64,000 bases of DNA from Sphaerisporangium krabiense. GTDB lineage: Bacteria > Actinomycetota > Actinomycetes > Streptosporangiales > Streptosporangiaceae. The translations under genes and the position numbers were made by a program. The stretch covers positions 486,501-550,500 of the forward strand of contig NZ_JACHBR010000002.1 of NCBI RefSeq assembly GCF_014200435.1. Direction: 5' to 3'. This document shows positions 1 to 8,920 of the stretch, piece after piece. The notes beneath the pieces are model-generated. The model did no database searches and was not told where the DNA came from. It was given only the letters and a program-made list of their open reading frames with translations. Position 1 is the stretch's first letter. Each line of letters opens with the position of its first letter.

Positions 1-142
1 CGTTGAGAAGGTTCGCATTCGTGTCGCTCACGTCACCGCATCGTGCCCTTCCTCGCGGACGGCGCAACCCGGGCTGGACGTTTCGCTCACGGTTCCGGCG
101 ACGACGGGGTCATCCGTCTCGCCGAGGGCCCACGGCGGCGCC

Positions 143-1249
143 TCAGGCGGGGATCCACTCGGTGGACGTCGTCACCTCCCGCAGGACGCCGGGGAGCGGC
201 GCCACGCCGAGGCCCGGGCCCGCGGGGACGGGCAGGTGGCCGTCCTCCAGGACGAACGGCTCGGTGACGTCGGTGGCGAAGTAGCGGCCGGAGGCCGAGG
301 TGTCGCCCGGCAGCGCGAAGCCCGGCAGCGCGGCCAGCGCGACGTTGGCGGCCCGGCCGATCCCCGTCTCCAGCATGCCGCCGCACCAGACCGCGATCCC
401 GTGCGCCCGGCACACGTCGTGGACGCGCCGCGCCTCGATGTACCCGCCGACGCGGCCGGGCTTGATGTTGACGATCGAGCACGCCCCGAGCGAGATCGCC
501 GCCGCGGCGTGCCCGGCCGAGACGATGGACTCGTCCAGGCACAGCGGGGTGCTCAGCCGGCGGGCGAGCGCGGCGTGCTGGACCAGGTCCTCCTCGCCGA
601 GGGGCTGCTCGATCAGCAGCAGGCCGAACTCGTCGAGCCTCGCCAGGTGCGGGGCGTCCGACAGCGTGTAGGCCGCGTTCGCGTCCACCTGCAGCAGCAG
701 GTCGTCCCCGAACCGCTCCCGCACCGCGCGCACCGGGACGAGGTCCCAGCCCGGTTCGATCTTGAGCTTGACCCGGACGTACCCCGCCTCCAGATAGGCG
801 GAGACCGCGTCCAGCAGCCGCGGCACCGAGTCCATGATGCCGACCGACACCCCGCACGGCACCCGGTCGCGGGCCGCGCCGAGGAAGCCCGCGAAGGAGC
901 GGCCCGCCGCGCGCAGCTCGGCGTCGAGCACGGCGCACTCCAGCGCGGTCTTGGCCATGCGGTGCCCCTTGAACGGCGCGAGCGCGCGTTCGACCCCGTA
1001 GGCGTCCACATCCCGCAGGGCCGTCAGCGCCGGCACCAGGAAGCGGCGCAGCACGTCGGCGGCGCCGTCGGCGTACTCGGAGGAGTAGAGCGGCTCGGAC
1101 ATCGCCACGCACTCGCCCCACCCCTCCGACTCCGGCGTGACGACCCTGACCAGCAGCACGTCCCGCGCGGTCTCGGTGCCGAAGGACGTGCGGAACGGCG
1201 CGACCAGCGGCATCGCGATCCTGCGCAGCTCGACCCCGGTGATCTTCAT
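143..1249 (-). CDS. N-succinylamino-acid racemase / o-succinylbenzoate synthase (enolase superfamily)
   Basis: A 368-aa enolase-superfamily enzyme of the NSAR/OSBS type. It shows the KxK pair at K161/K163, the metal ligands D189, E214 and D239, and the second catalytic lysine K263 in NIKPGRVGG. These positions match the numbering known for Amycolatopsis N-acylamino-acid racemase. The family either dehydrates SHCHC to o-succinylbenzoate in menaquinone synthesis or racemises N-succinylamino acids by two-base proton transfer. No other men genes are nearby, whereas a GNAT and an M20 hydrolase lie just upstream in the same direction, which favours the racemase role. The ATG at 1249 follows the GNAT stop by 28 nt, so the gene is probably the last of the operon. 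Family assignment is firm; choice of activity is inference. Confidence 0.88.
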   Translation of the reverse strand: MKITGVELRRIAMPLVAPFRTSFGTETARDVLLVRVVTPESEGWGECVAMSEPLYSSEYADGAADVLRRFLVPALTALRDVDAYGVERALAPFKGHRMAKTALECAVLDAELRAAGRSFAGFLGAARDRVPCGVSVGIMDSVPRLLDAVSAYLEAGYVRVKLKIEPGWDLVPVRAVRERFGDDLLLQVDANAAYTLSDAPHLARLDEFGLLLIEQPLGEEDLVQHAALARRLSTPLCLDESIVSAGHAAAAISLGACSIVNIKPGRVGGYIEARRVHDVCRAHGIAVWCGGMLETGIGRAANVALAALPGFALPGDTSASGRYFATDVTEPFVLEDGHLPVPAGPGLGVAPLPGVLREVTTSTEWIPA

Positions 1250-1277
1250 GATCGCGTCCCGTCCACCCCGTGTCCTC

Positions 1278-2072
1278 TCATGACCGTTCCACGACGTACG
1301 CGCCCGCCGCGGTGAAGCCGGTGATCCCGGCCCCCTCGTCCAGCAGCGCGCCCAGCGTCTCGCGCACCGCCCGCCGCCACGCCGCCGCCACGGCCGGGTG
1401 CTCCCGGCGCAGCGTCTCGGCGTCCCGAGGCGTCCCGACCAGCAGCACCCGGCCGTCCATGGTCCCGCGGACCGGACGGCCGTCCCGCTCGGCCAGCGCC
1501 GTCACGGCGTCCCGGGGCGGCACGGCCGGCCCCGGGCCCGCTTCCGAGCCCGGCGCGGCGACGCGCCACACCGCCAGCAGACGGTCGGACTCGTCCCCGG
1601 CGTTCACCGCGTCCTCCATGCGGCCGTAGAACGACGGCAGGTACCGTTCGGGCCGCGCGCCCAGCTTGGCGATGTTGAAGTGGGCGTTGCGGCGCACCAG
1701 AGGATCGTACGTCCAGACGATCTTCTCCAGGCCACGCGCCAGGGCCCACGCCCGCTGGTGGAGCTTGAGCGCCGGCCCGACGCCCCGGCCCACCACGGCG
1801 CCGGTGACGTGGGAGTGCAGCCCCGTCCCCGGCGGCCCCGACAGGAACCCGACGCTCGCGCCCATCAGCCGCTCGCCCGCGTACGCCCCGGCCACGTAGT
1901 TGCCGCTGTGCGCGAACGCGGCCATCAGCTCCACCGTGATCGGCACGCCCGAGGGCGGCGCCTTCCATATGGCGTCGAACAAGGCCGCGACCTGCTCGAA
2001 CTCCGAGATGTCGCGCAGCTCGCGCACCCGTACCCCGGCGCGCCGCGCGGCCTCCTCATGCGCCTCGGTCAC
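1278..2072 (-). CDS. GNAT-superfamily acyltransferase, candidate D-amino-acid N-succinyltransferase
   Basis: A 264-aa protein with the look of the COG3375-type predicted GNAT acetyltransferases: the acyl-CoA-binding segment VVGRGVGPALKLHQR lies at about residues 95-110, followed by the conserved WTYDPLVRRNAHFNI block. The GTG start at 2072 overlaps the TGA of the M20 gene (GTGA), so translation is coupled. In Geobacillus, a GNAT next to an N-succinylamino-acid racemase succinylates D-amino acids using succinyl-CoA, and the same neighbours occur here. The specific acyl donor and acceptor cannot be read from sequence. A longer in-frame extension upstream overlaps the M20 gene and was rejected. 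Confidence 0.8.
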   Translation of the reverse strand: MTEAHEEAARRAGVRVRELRDISEFEQVAALFDAIWKAPPSGVPITVELMAAFAHSGNYVAGAYAGERLMGASVGFLSGPPGTGLHSHVTGAVVGRGVGPALKLHQRAWALARGLEKIVWTYDPLVRRNAHFNIAKLGARPERYLPSFYGRMEDAVNAGDESDRLLAVWRVAAPGSEAGPGPAVPPRDAVTALAERDGRPVRGTMDGRVLLVGTPRDAETLRREHPAVAAAWRRAVRETLGALLDEGAGITGFTAAGAYVVERS

Positions 2073-3172
2073 GCGGGCCCCGCCAGGATCGCCGCCACCA
2101 GCCCGGCCAGCAGCGAGCAGCGGCGCGGCATCTCCTCGACGATCACGTGCTCGTGCGCCGCGTGCGCGCCGCCGCCGACCGCGCCGAGGCCGTCCAGCGT
2201 GGGGCAGCCCACCCCCGCCGAGAAGTTGCCGTCCGAGCCGCCGCCCACCGCCACGCCGCGCAGCGGGCCGAGCCCGCGTTCGGCCGCGATCCGCTCGGCC
2301 AGCTTGAACAGCGCGGCGGAGGACGCGGCCTCCATCGGAGGCCGGCTGAGCCCGCCGGACAGCTCCAGCCGGGTGCCGGGGACCTTGGGGGTGAGGGCGC
2401 GCAGGCGGGCGTCCACCTCCCGCTGCGAGGCCAGGTCCACCGCCCGCACGTCCACCGCGACCGACCCCCGGGCGGGGACGGTGTTGACGCTGCTGCCCGC
2501 GCTCAGCAGCGTCGGGGTCACGGTCGTGGCGCCGTCTCCGCCGTCCATCGCCGCGATGGCGAGCACCTGGTGGGCCACCTCGATGCCCGCGTTGTGGCCC
2601 TTGTGCGGCTCCAGGCCCGCGTGCGAGGCCAGGCCCTCCACGTCCAGCCGGTAGTGCGAGACGCCCTTGCGGGAGGTCTTCAGCGCCCCGCCGTCGGCGC
2701 TGGCCTCCAGGACCAGGGACGCCGCGCAGTCCCGCGCGATCCGCTCGATCAGCGGGCGCGAGGTCGGCGAGCCCAGCTCCTCGTCCCCGGTGACCAGCAC
2801 GCACACCCCGTCCAGCGACGGCAGCGACCGCAGCGCGTGGAAGAGCTGCACGAGCCCGGCCTTCATGTCGAACACGCCGGGGCCGCGGGCGACGCCGTCG
2901 GTCACCGAGAAGGGATGCGCGCGCAACGATCCGATCGGCCACACCGTGTCGTGGTGGCCGAGCAGCAGCACCCGCGGCGCGCCGAAGCTCCAGCGCAGGT
3001 GGGTCACGCCGTCGACGACCAGGGTCTCAGGCTCGGCGCCGAGGTGGCGGACGCCGAGCGTGGCCACGACCGCCGCGCTCGCCGCGACCGCGCCGTGGTC
3101 GGAGGAGAACGACTCGCACAGGACGAGCTCCTCCAGGTCGTCCAGCATGGTGGGCAGGTCGCCGGGCGTCAT
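2069..3172 (-). CDS. M20-family metallopeptidase (carboxypeptidase/desuccinylase type)
   Basis: A 367-aa M20 peptidase. Visible family motifs are the metal-binding LLGHHDTVWP (about residue 75-85), FDMKAGLVQ with the bridging Asp, VTGDEELGSP with the catalytic Glu and metal Glu, and the late metal-binding AAHEH. M20 enzymes hydrolyse amide bonds of acylated amino acids or C-terminal residues using two zinc ions. Next to a GNAT and an NSAR-type racemase it is a good candidate for the N-succinyl-L-amino-acid hydrolase that makes such a pathway irreversible. The ATG at 3172 overlaps the TGA of the M19 gene (ATGA). Glutamate-carboxypeptidase-like activity is the alternative. Confidence 0.88.
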   Translation of the reverse strand: MTPGDLPTMLDDLEELVLCESFSSDHGAVAASAAVVATLGVRHLGAEPETLVVDGVTHLRWSFGAPRVLLLGHHDTVWPIGSLRAHPFSVTDGVARGPGVFDMKAGLVQLFHALRSLPSLDGVCVLVTGDEELGSPTSRPLIERIARDCAASLVLEASADGGALKTSRKGVSHYRLDVEGLASHAGLEPHKGHNAGIEVAHQVLAIAAMDGGDGATTVTPTLLSAGSSVNTVPARGSVAVDVRAVDLASQREVDARLRALTPKVPGTRLELSGGLSRPPMEAASSAALFKLAERIAAERGLGPLRGVAVGGGSDGNFSAGVGCPTLDGLGAVGGGAHAAHEHVIVEEMPRRCSLLAGLVAAILAGPA

Positions 3173-4227
3173 AGGACGTCCTCCGGCCTGCTCCCGGCCG
3201 GACGGCCCAGCTCGGCCCGGAACAGCCGCATCACGTTCCCGCCCAGGATCTTGCGCACCTCGTCCTCGCCGAAGCCGCGCCTGAGCAGCTCCTCGGTGAC
3301 CAGCGGCATGCCGGACGGCCCGTCCAGCCCCGGCACCGACGCGAGAACGTCCAGGCCGGTCGTGCTCGGGCTCTCGCACGGCGGGGTCAGGTCGTCCATC
3401 ACCTCGCGGACGAAGTCCGGGCCCAGGCCGACGTGGTCGATGCCCGCGACCTCGGCGACGTGCGCGATGTGGTCGCCGAGCCGCTCGATCGTGTACCCCT
3501 CGGGCTTCTCCGCCAGGAACGCGGCCAGGAAGTTCACGCACACCACGCCGCCGCCCGCCGCGACCGCGCGCAACTGGTCGTCGGTGAGGTTGCGGTGGTG
3601 GTCGCGCAGCGCGCGGGCCGAGGAGTGCGTCGCGATGACCGGCCGCGTGGCGATCTCCAGCACGTGCGCCACGCCGGACGCGCCGAGGTGGGAGATGTCG
3701 AAGACCATGCCGAGGCGCTCCATCTCGGCGAGGGCCGCCACGCCGTCGCTGGTCAGGCGGCTGCCCGTGCCGTCCTGGCCGCTGCCGTCGGCGAGCGGCG
3801 TGCGGCCCCAGTGCGCGATGGAGGCCACGCGGACGCCGAGGCGGTGCAGGGTGGGGATCAGCTCGACGCTGGCGTCGACGCCCGGCATGCTCTCCAGGGC
3901 GATGACCAGGGCGATCCTTCCGAGCGCGACGGTCTCGTCGATCTGCGCGCCGTCGTGACAGATGCCGACCTCGCCGGGGTTGCCCTCCGCGATGACGTGC
4001 GCGCACTCGATCATCCGCAGGGTCTGGCGCAGCGCGCCCTCGGGGCGGTAGTGCGCGTCGATGAAGACCGGCAGCACCTGCACGTCCACGCCGCCCTCGC
4101 GGAGCTGGGGCAGCCATCGCTCACGGAAGAACGACGCCCACCGCTCCGGCGGCCTCGCCGATACCGCCATCAGCAGGTCGTTGTGGGTGTCTGCCACGAT
4201 CGCGTCCCGGTGGAGGTCAGCGAACAC
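3169..4227 (-). CDS. Membrane-dipeptidase-like M19 peptidase
   Basis: A 352-aa renal-dipeptidase-family enzyme. Zinc-binding motifs are visible in order: ADTHNDL near the N terminus, ALESM with the bridging Glu, THSSARAL, and the late VGLGPDF. The M19 family cleaves dipeptides and tolerates, often prefers, a C-terminal D-residue. No signal peptide is present, so it is probably cytoplasmic. The GTG at 4227 is chosen because GAGAGGAG lies seven bases upstream. It is the first gene of a four-gene run that would convert released D-amino acids to L forms. A TATACC box on the minus strand at 4321-4326 might be the -10 of its promoter. Confidence 0.9.
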   Translation of the reverse strand: MFADLHRDAIVADTHNDLLMAVSARPPERWASFFRERWLPQLREGGVDVQVLPVFIDAHYRPEGALRQTLRMIECAHVIAEGNPGEVGICHDGAQIDETVALGRIALVIALESMPGVDASVELIPTLHRLGVRVASIAHWGRTPLADGSGQDGTGSRLTSDGVAALAEMERLGMVFDISHLGASGVAHVLEIATRPVIATHSSARALRDHHRNLTDDQLRAVAAGGGVVCVNFLAAFLAEKPEGYTIERLGDHIAHVAEVAGIDHVGLGPDFVREVMDDLTPPCESPSTTGLDVLASVPGLDGPSGMPLVTEELLRRGFGEDEVRKILGGNVMRLFRAELGRPAGSRPEDVL

Positions 4228-4361
4228 GTGTGGACTCCTCTCGCCGCCGCGCTCCCGGCCTGACGCCAACCCGCGCGGAGGCAGGCCGGGCTCGTCCTGG
4301 ATGGTCCGATGTCCCTCGACGGTATACGCACGATCCGGCGAAGAGAAACGTGGCCGGGACC

Positions 4362-5804
4362 TCAGCCGAAGGTGAAGGAGCCGGGGCGCGGCGACCGGGT
4401 GATCCTCCGGTACGCCGCCGCCGGACCAGGCCAGTTGTTGGTCACCCGCCCGGCGGCGTTCTTGTACCAGCTGGCGCAGTCGGCCTGCCAGACGGTCCGC
4501 GCGAGCGCCCCCTCCAGGGCGCGGCGCCAGGCGTCCATGGCCGCCGGGCGCACCTCCATCGGGCCGTGGGCGCCCAGCAGCGGCAGGCAGCCCATGATGT
4601 AGCGCACCTGCGCCTCGATCATGAGGATGATCGAGTTGTGCCCGAGGTTGGTGTTCGGGCCGTACAGCAGGAACAGGTTCGGGAAACCGGGGACCGCCAT
4701 GCCGAGGTAGGCCTCGGCGCCGTCCTTCCACGCCTCGCCGAGGCGCCGCCCGCCGCGTCCGACGACCTCGATGGGCGCCAGGAAGTCGGTGGTCAGGAAG
4801 CCGGTCGCGAAGATGATCGTGTCCACCTCGCGGAGCGTCCCGCCCGCCGTCTCGATGCCGTGCCGGGTCACGCGGGTGATGGGGTCGGTCACGACCTCCA
4901 CGTTCGGCCTGGTCAGCGCCGGGTAGTAGTCGTCGTCCAGCACGATGCGCTTGCAGCCGATCGGGTAGGCCGGCGTCAGCCTGGCCCGCAGCGCGGGGTC
5001 GGGCACCTGCTTCCTGAGGTGCTCGGTGGCCCGCCGGGTCATCAGCGGCCGGCTCCAGCCGTCCACCAGCGCCGGGTACACCACGCTCTCGATGAACCGG
5101 TTGACCCTCCGGCGGTTGGCCGAGCGCAGCGGCGGCAGGTGGCGGAACGCCGCACGCAGGCCGGGGCCGTACGCGCCGTCCGGCTTGGGGATCACCCAGC
5201 TCGGCGTGCGCTGGTAGACGTCCAGACGGGCGACGACCGGGGCGACGCGCGGGATGAACTGCGCGGCCGAGGAGCCGTTGCCGATCACGGCGACCCGCCG
5301 CCCGGCGAGGTCGTGGCCGTGGTCCCAGCGCGCCGAGTGGAAGCTCGTCCCCTCGAACTCGCCAAGGCCCGGGATGTCGGGCAGGCGGGGCCGGTTGAGC
5401 TGGCCCACCCCCGACACCACCACGTCGAACGGCCCGTGCTCGCCGTCGGCCGTCGTCACCCGCCAGCGTCCGGCGGCCTCGTCGAACACCGCGGCCGTGA
5501 CCTCCGCGCCGAGCCGCAGCCGCCGGTGCACGCCGTACTTGCCCGCGCACCGGTCCAGGTAGGCGAGGATCTCCGGCTGGCGCGGGTAGCGCCGCGACCA
5601 GTCGTGGCCCTGCTCGAACGAGTAGGAGTACAGGTGGGACGGCACGTCGCACGCCGCGCCCGGATAAGTGTTGTCCCGCCACGTCCCGCCGAGGCGCTCC
5701 GCCTTCTCGAAGATCGTGTAGGAGGTGACGCCGGCCTTCCGGAGCTGGATCGCCATGCACAGTCCGCCGAAGCCGGCCCCGATGATCGCTACGTTCAGTG
5801 CCAT
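4362..5804 (-). CDS. Flavin-containing (Baeyer-Villiger type) monooxygenase
   Basis: A 480-aa FAD/NADPH monooxygenase. It has the N-terminal FAD dinucleotide fold GAGFGG (residues 9-14), the GGTWRDNTYPGAACD segment, the Baeyer-Villiger fingerprint FEGTSFHSARWD at about 145-160, and a second Rossmann motif VIGNGSSAAQ for NADPH. Such enzymes insert oxygen next to ketones or hydroxylate lipophilic substrates. The substrate cannot be predicted. The gene sits 60 bp from the divergent Nif3 gene and 134 bp upstream of the M19 peptidase in the same direction, so read-through into that operon is possible but not shown. Length is typical. Confidence 0.9.
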   Translation of the reverse strand: MALNVAIIGAGFGGLCMAIQLRKAGVTSYTIFEKAERLGGTWRDNTYPGAACDVPSHLYSYSFEQGHDWSRRYPRQPEILAYLDRCAGKYGVHRRLRLGAEVTAAVFDEAAGRWRVTTADGEHGPFDVVVSGVGQLNRPRLPDIPGLGEFEGTSFHSARWDHGHDLAGRRVAVIGNGSSAAQFIPRVAPVVARLDVYQRTPSWVIPKPDGAYGPGLRAAFRHLPPLRSANRRRVNRFIESVVYPALVDGWSRPLMTRRATEHLRKQVPDPALRARLTPAYPIGCKRIVLDDDYYPALTRPNVEVVTDPITRVTRHGIETAGGTLREVDTIIFATGFLTTDFLAPIEVVGRGGRRLGEAWKDGAEAYLGMAVPGFPNLFLLYGPNTNLGHNSIILMIEAQVRYIMGCLPLLGAHGPMEVRPAAMDAWRRALEGALARTVWQADCASWYKNAAGRVTNNWPGPAAAYRRITRSPRPGSFTFG

Positions 5805-5864
5805 TCGGCGGCCCCCCGGGTGTCAGGACCTCCTCACGCTAGGACGTGCCGATAGTCTGCGCAC

Positions 5865-6710
5865 GTGTCCCCGACGACCTTGGCCGCGATCATCGCGGAA
5901 CTTGAACATGCGTATGACCCCGCTTGGGCCGAGCCCTGGGACGCCGTGGGCCTGGTCTGCGGAGACCCGGCGCGCCCCGTGCGCAGGATCCTCTTCGCCG
6001 TCGACCCGGTGGCGAGCGTCGGCGACGAGGCCGTGGCCTGGGGCGCCGACCTGATCGTCGCCCACCATCCCCTCTACCTGCGCGGCACCACCACCGTCTC
6101 CGCCGCCACCCCCAAGGGCGCCCTCGTACACCGCCTGATCAAGCACGACATCGCCCTCTACACCGCCCACACCAACGCCGACGTCGCCGACCCCGGCGTC
6201 TCCGACGCCCTGGCCAGGGCGGTCGGCCTGACCGGCGCCCTGCGCCCCCTCCAGCCCTCCGCCGACGACCCGCGCCGCGGGCTCGGCCGCGTCGGCGACC
6301 TGCCGGCCCCCATGACCCTGCGCGAGTTCGCCGGCCAGGCCGTGCGGGGGCTGCCGCGCACCGCCTGGGGCCTGCGCGTCGCCGGCGACCCCGGGCGCAC
6401 CGTGCGCACGGTCGCCGTCAGCGGCGGCGCGGGCGACTCGCTGCTCGGCCTCGACTCCGTCCGCGCCGCCGACGTCTTTCTCACCGCCGACCTGCGCCAC
6501 CACCCCGCCGCCGAGTTCCTCCAGGCCACCGAGCCGGGCGGCGGCCCCGCGCTCATCGACGCGGCCCACTGGGCGACCGAATGGCCCTGGCTTCCGCAAG
6601 CGGCCGACCTGCTCGCGTCCGCAATGGCCGCGAAGGGGATTAATGTTGAGACGCGCGTCTCGCGGACGGTGACGGACGCCTGGACCACAACAGCACAGTG
6701 CGAGGATTAA
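5865..6710 (+). CDS. Nif3-like dinuclear-metal hexameric protein
   Basis: A 281-aa Nif3/YqfO-family protein. The dinuclear metal site is visible as VAHHPLYL (His pair, about residues 64-71), HTNADV (about 101-106) and a C-terminal DAAHWATEW. Proteins of this family form toroidal hexamers; some are annotated as GTP cyclohydrolase 1 type 2, but the physiological reaction is unsettled. The GTG start at 5865 gives the usual N terminus. The stop TAA is immediately followed by the GTG of the zinc-ribbon gene, indicating an operon. The same three-gene order occurs in Mycobacterium tuberculosis (Rv2230c-Rv2229c-Rv2228c). Confidence 0.92.
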   Translation: MSPTTLAAIIAELEHAYDPAWAEPWDAVGLVCGDPARPVRRILFAVDPVASVGDEAVAWGADLIVAHHPLYLRGTTTVSAATPKGALVHRLIKHDIALYTAHTNADVADPGVSDALARAVGLTGALRPLQPSADDPRRGLGRVGDLPAPMTLREFAGQAVRGLPRTAWGLRVAGDPGRTVRTVAVSGGAGDSLLGLDSVRAADVFLTADLRHHPAAEFLQATEPGGGPALIDAAHWATEWPWLPQAADLLASAMAAKGINVETRVSRTVTDAWTTTAQCED

Positions 6711-7451
6711 GTGAAAGCAGCCCCGGAAGCCCAGAAGCGCCTGCTCGAACTGGCCGAGCTCGACGCGGTCCTCGACCGGCTGGCCCATCGCCGCCGCACG
6801 CTGCCCGAGCTGGCCGAGATCGACGAGCGCTCCGCCCGCCTCGCCCGCCTCGCCACCGAGGTGATCACCGCGGAGACCGAGGCGTCCGACCTCGCCCGTG
6901 AGCAGGCCAAGGCCGAGTCCGACGTCGAGGCCGTGCGCGTGCGCGCCGAGCGCGACCAAAAGCGCCTCGACTCCGGCCAGGTCGGCTCCTCCAAGGACCT
7001 GTCCAACCTCCAGTCCGAGATCGCCTCGCTGCACCGCCGCCAGGCCGACCTGGAGGACGTCGTCCTGGAGATCATGGAGCGCCGCGAGGCCGCGGACGCC
7101 ACCGTCGCCCGGCTCGGCGCCGAGCGCGCCGAGATAGGCGCGGGGCTGTCCACGCTGGAGGAGAAGCGCGACGCCGCCCTCGGCGACCTCGACCGCGAGA
7201 GCGCCGAGAGCAGGGGCAGGCGCGGCGGCATCACCGGCGACATCCCCGCCGACCTGCTCGCCCTCTACGAGAAGCTGCGCGAGCAGTACGGCGTCGGCGC
7301 GGCCATGCTCCAGGGGGGCCGCTGCCAGGGCTGCAAGGTCTCGCTGTCCATCGCCGACCTCAACCGCATCCGCGCCGCCGCCAAGGACGAGGTCGTGCGC
7401 TGCGAGGAGTGCCGCAGGATCCTCGTCCGCACCCCCGAGTCGGGCCTGTGA
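6711..7451 (+). CDS. Coiled-coil C4-type zinc-ribbon protein (COG1579)
   Basis: A 246-aa protein made of a long charged coiled coil (about residues 5-180) followed by a C-terminal zinc ribbon with C205/C208 and C231/C234. The family is widespread in bacteria and is thought to bind nucleic acid, but no defined reaction is known. It starts directly after the Nif3 stop codon and its own TGA overlaps the GTG of the RNase HI-CobC gene (GTGA), so all three are translated as a unit. The conserved linkage is the main hint to function. Confidence 0.9.
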   Translation: MKAAPEAQKRLLELAELDAVLDRLAHRRRTLPELAEIDERSARLARLATEVITAETEASDLAREQAKAESDVEAVRVRAERDQKRLDSGQVGSSKDLSNLQSEIASLHRRQADLEDVVLEIMERREAADATVARLGAERAEIGAGLSTLEEKRDAALGDLDRESAESRGRRGGITGDIPADLLALYEKLREQYGVGAAMLQGGRCQGCKVSLSIADLNRIRAAAKDEVVRCEECRRILVRTPESGL

Positions 7452-8866
7452 AGCTCGTCGTCGAGGCCGACGGCGGCTCCCGCGGCAACCCGGGGCCCGC
7501 CGGATACGGCGCGGTCGTCAAGGACGCCGACGGCCAGGTCCTCGCCGAGGCGGCCGACGCGCTCGGCGTCACCACCAACAACGTCGCCGAGTACCAGGGC
7601 CTGATCGCCGGCCTGCGCTCGGTCCTCGCGCTCGCCGGGGACGGCGCCGCGGTCGAGGTCCGCATGGACTCCAAGCTCGTCATCGAGCAGATGGCCGGCC
7701 GCTGGAAGATCAAGAACGAGGGCCTGAGGCCGCTCGCGCTGGAGGCCCGCGACCTCGCCGGCCGGCTGCGCGTGACCTGGCGCTGGATCCCCCGCGAACG
7801 CAACCGCGACGCCGACCGCCTCGCCAACGAGGCCATGGACGCCGCCGCCAAAGGCGCCCGCTGGCAGTCCAAGACCCTCCCTCCGCCTCCCCGAACCTCA
7901 GGCCCCGGCACTCCCGACTCCGGCGCCCCGGGCACGAGCGGCCTGTCCTCGGGCGCTCCAGGTTCGGGCGGCCCCGGCTCGCGCACCCCAAGCCCGCCTG
8001 CCTCAGGCTCGCGTACCCCTGGCTCGAAGACCGCCACCCAGGCCGTCAGAGGGTCCGCATCGGCCACCGGCCGGGCGGGAACCACCGAGGCCCTGTTCGA
8101 CCTCCCCTCCGGCGCCGCCGAGACCGCCGCCACCGAAGCCACGGTCGGCGAGGTGGTGACGGGCGAGGTGGTGACGAGCTCCGTGTCCGCCGAGCAGGCT
8201 CGCGTCGTCGCGGCGAAGCCCGGCGCCACCAGCGGATGGCAGGCCCCCGCCCCGGCCACCTCCCTCCTCCTGCTCCGCCACGGCGAGACGCCGTTCTCCA
8301 TCGACCGCCGCTTCTCCGGCACCGGCGACCCGGAGCTGACGCCCGCGGGCGTCGCCCAGGCCGAGGCCGCCGCCGCCCGCCTGTCCCGCCCCCCGTACGT
8401 CGTCGAGGTCATCGTCAGCTCCCCCCTGCGCCGCGCCCGGCAGACCGCCGAGGCCGTCGCCGCCCGCACCGGCCTGACGGTCGCCGTGGACGAGGGCCTG
8501 CGCGAGGTCGACTTCGGCGACTGGGAGGGCCACACGTTCACCGAGATCCAGCGCCGCTGGCCCAGGGAACTCGCGGCCTGGCTGGAGGACCCGTCCGTCG
8601 CCCCGCCCGGCGGGGAGAGCTTCGACCGGGCGGCGATCCGCGTCGAGGACGCCAGGGAGCGCCTGCTCGCGGACCACCAGGGCAAGACCATCCTGGTCGT
8701 CTCGCACGTCAGCCCCATCAAGCTGCTGCTGTCCTCCGCCCTGCTCGCCCCCCCGGCCGCGCTGTACCGCATGCACCTCGACCTGGCCTCGCTCTCCTCG
8801 ATCGACTACTTCGTCGACGGCCCCCAGCTCGTCAGGGCCTTCAACGACACCGCGCACCTGCGCTGA
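7448..8866 (+). CDS. Bifunctional RNase HI / histidine phosphatase (CobC-like)
   Basis: A 472-aa fusion. The N-terminal RNase HI domain (1-135) carries the catalytic set D8, E48, D74 and D123. A roughly 130-residue linker rich in Gly, Pro and Ser follows (about 140-265). The C-terminal domain (about 270-472) is a phosphoglycerate-mutase-like phosphatase with the RHG motif at H278. In mycobacteria the orthologue (Rv2228c) has both RNase H and acid/alpha-ribazole phosphatase activity. Start GTG 7448 is fixed by the GTGA overlap with the zinc-ribbon gene and by the expected KLVVEADGG N terminus. The linker is longer and more repetitive than in mycobacteria. Confidence 0.93.
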   Translation: MKLVVEADGGSRGNPGPAGYGAVVKDADGQVLAEAADALGVTTNNVAEYQGLIAGLRSVLALAGDGAAVEVRMDSKLVIEQMAGRWKIKNEGLRPLALEARDLAGRLRVTWRWIPRERNRDADRLANEAMDAAAKGARWQSKTLPPPPRTSGPGTPDSGAPGTSGLSSGAPGSGGPGSRTPSPPASGSRTPGSKTATQAVRGSASATGRAGTTEALFDLPSGAAETAATEATVGEVVTGEVVTSSVSAEQARVVAAKPGATSGWQAPAPATSLLLLRHGETPFSIDRRFSGTGDPELTPAGVAQAEAAAARLSRPPYVVEVIVSSPLRRARQTAEAVAARTGLTVAVDEGLREVDFGDWEGHTFTEIQRRWPRELAAWLEDPSVAPPGGESFDRAAIRVEDARERLLADHQGKTILVVSHVSPIKLLLSSALLAPPAALYRMHLDLASLSSIDYFVDGPQLVRAFNDTAHLR

Positions 8867-8903
8867 GCCCGCCCCTCCGGCCCCGCGACCCCTGGCCCAT
8901 CGG

Positions 8904-8909
8904 CTAAAC
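8904..8909 (+). promoter_or_regulatory. Candidate -10 box of rnpB
   Basis: TAAACT lies 12 bp before the inferred 5' end of the RNase P RNA and fits an actinobacterial -10 box. No clear -35 element is visible. Tentative. Confidence 0.35.
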
Positions 8910-8920
8910 TTGCCCGGATA

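Noticed and set aside
8003-8857. Long minus-strand open frame across the RNase HI-CobC gene
   Set aside because: Its composition (Gly/Arg/Val rich with no motif) mirrors the real plus-strand gene, which has full catalytic motifs.
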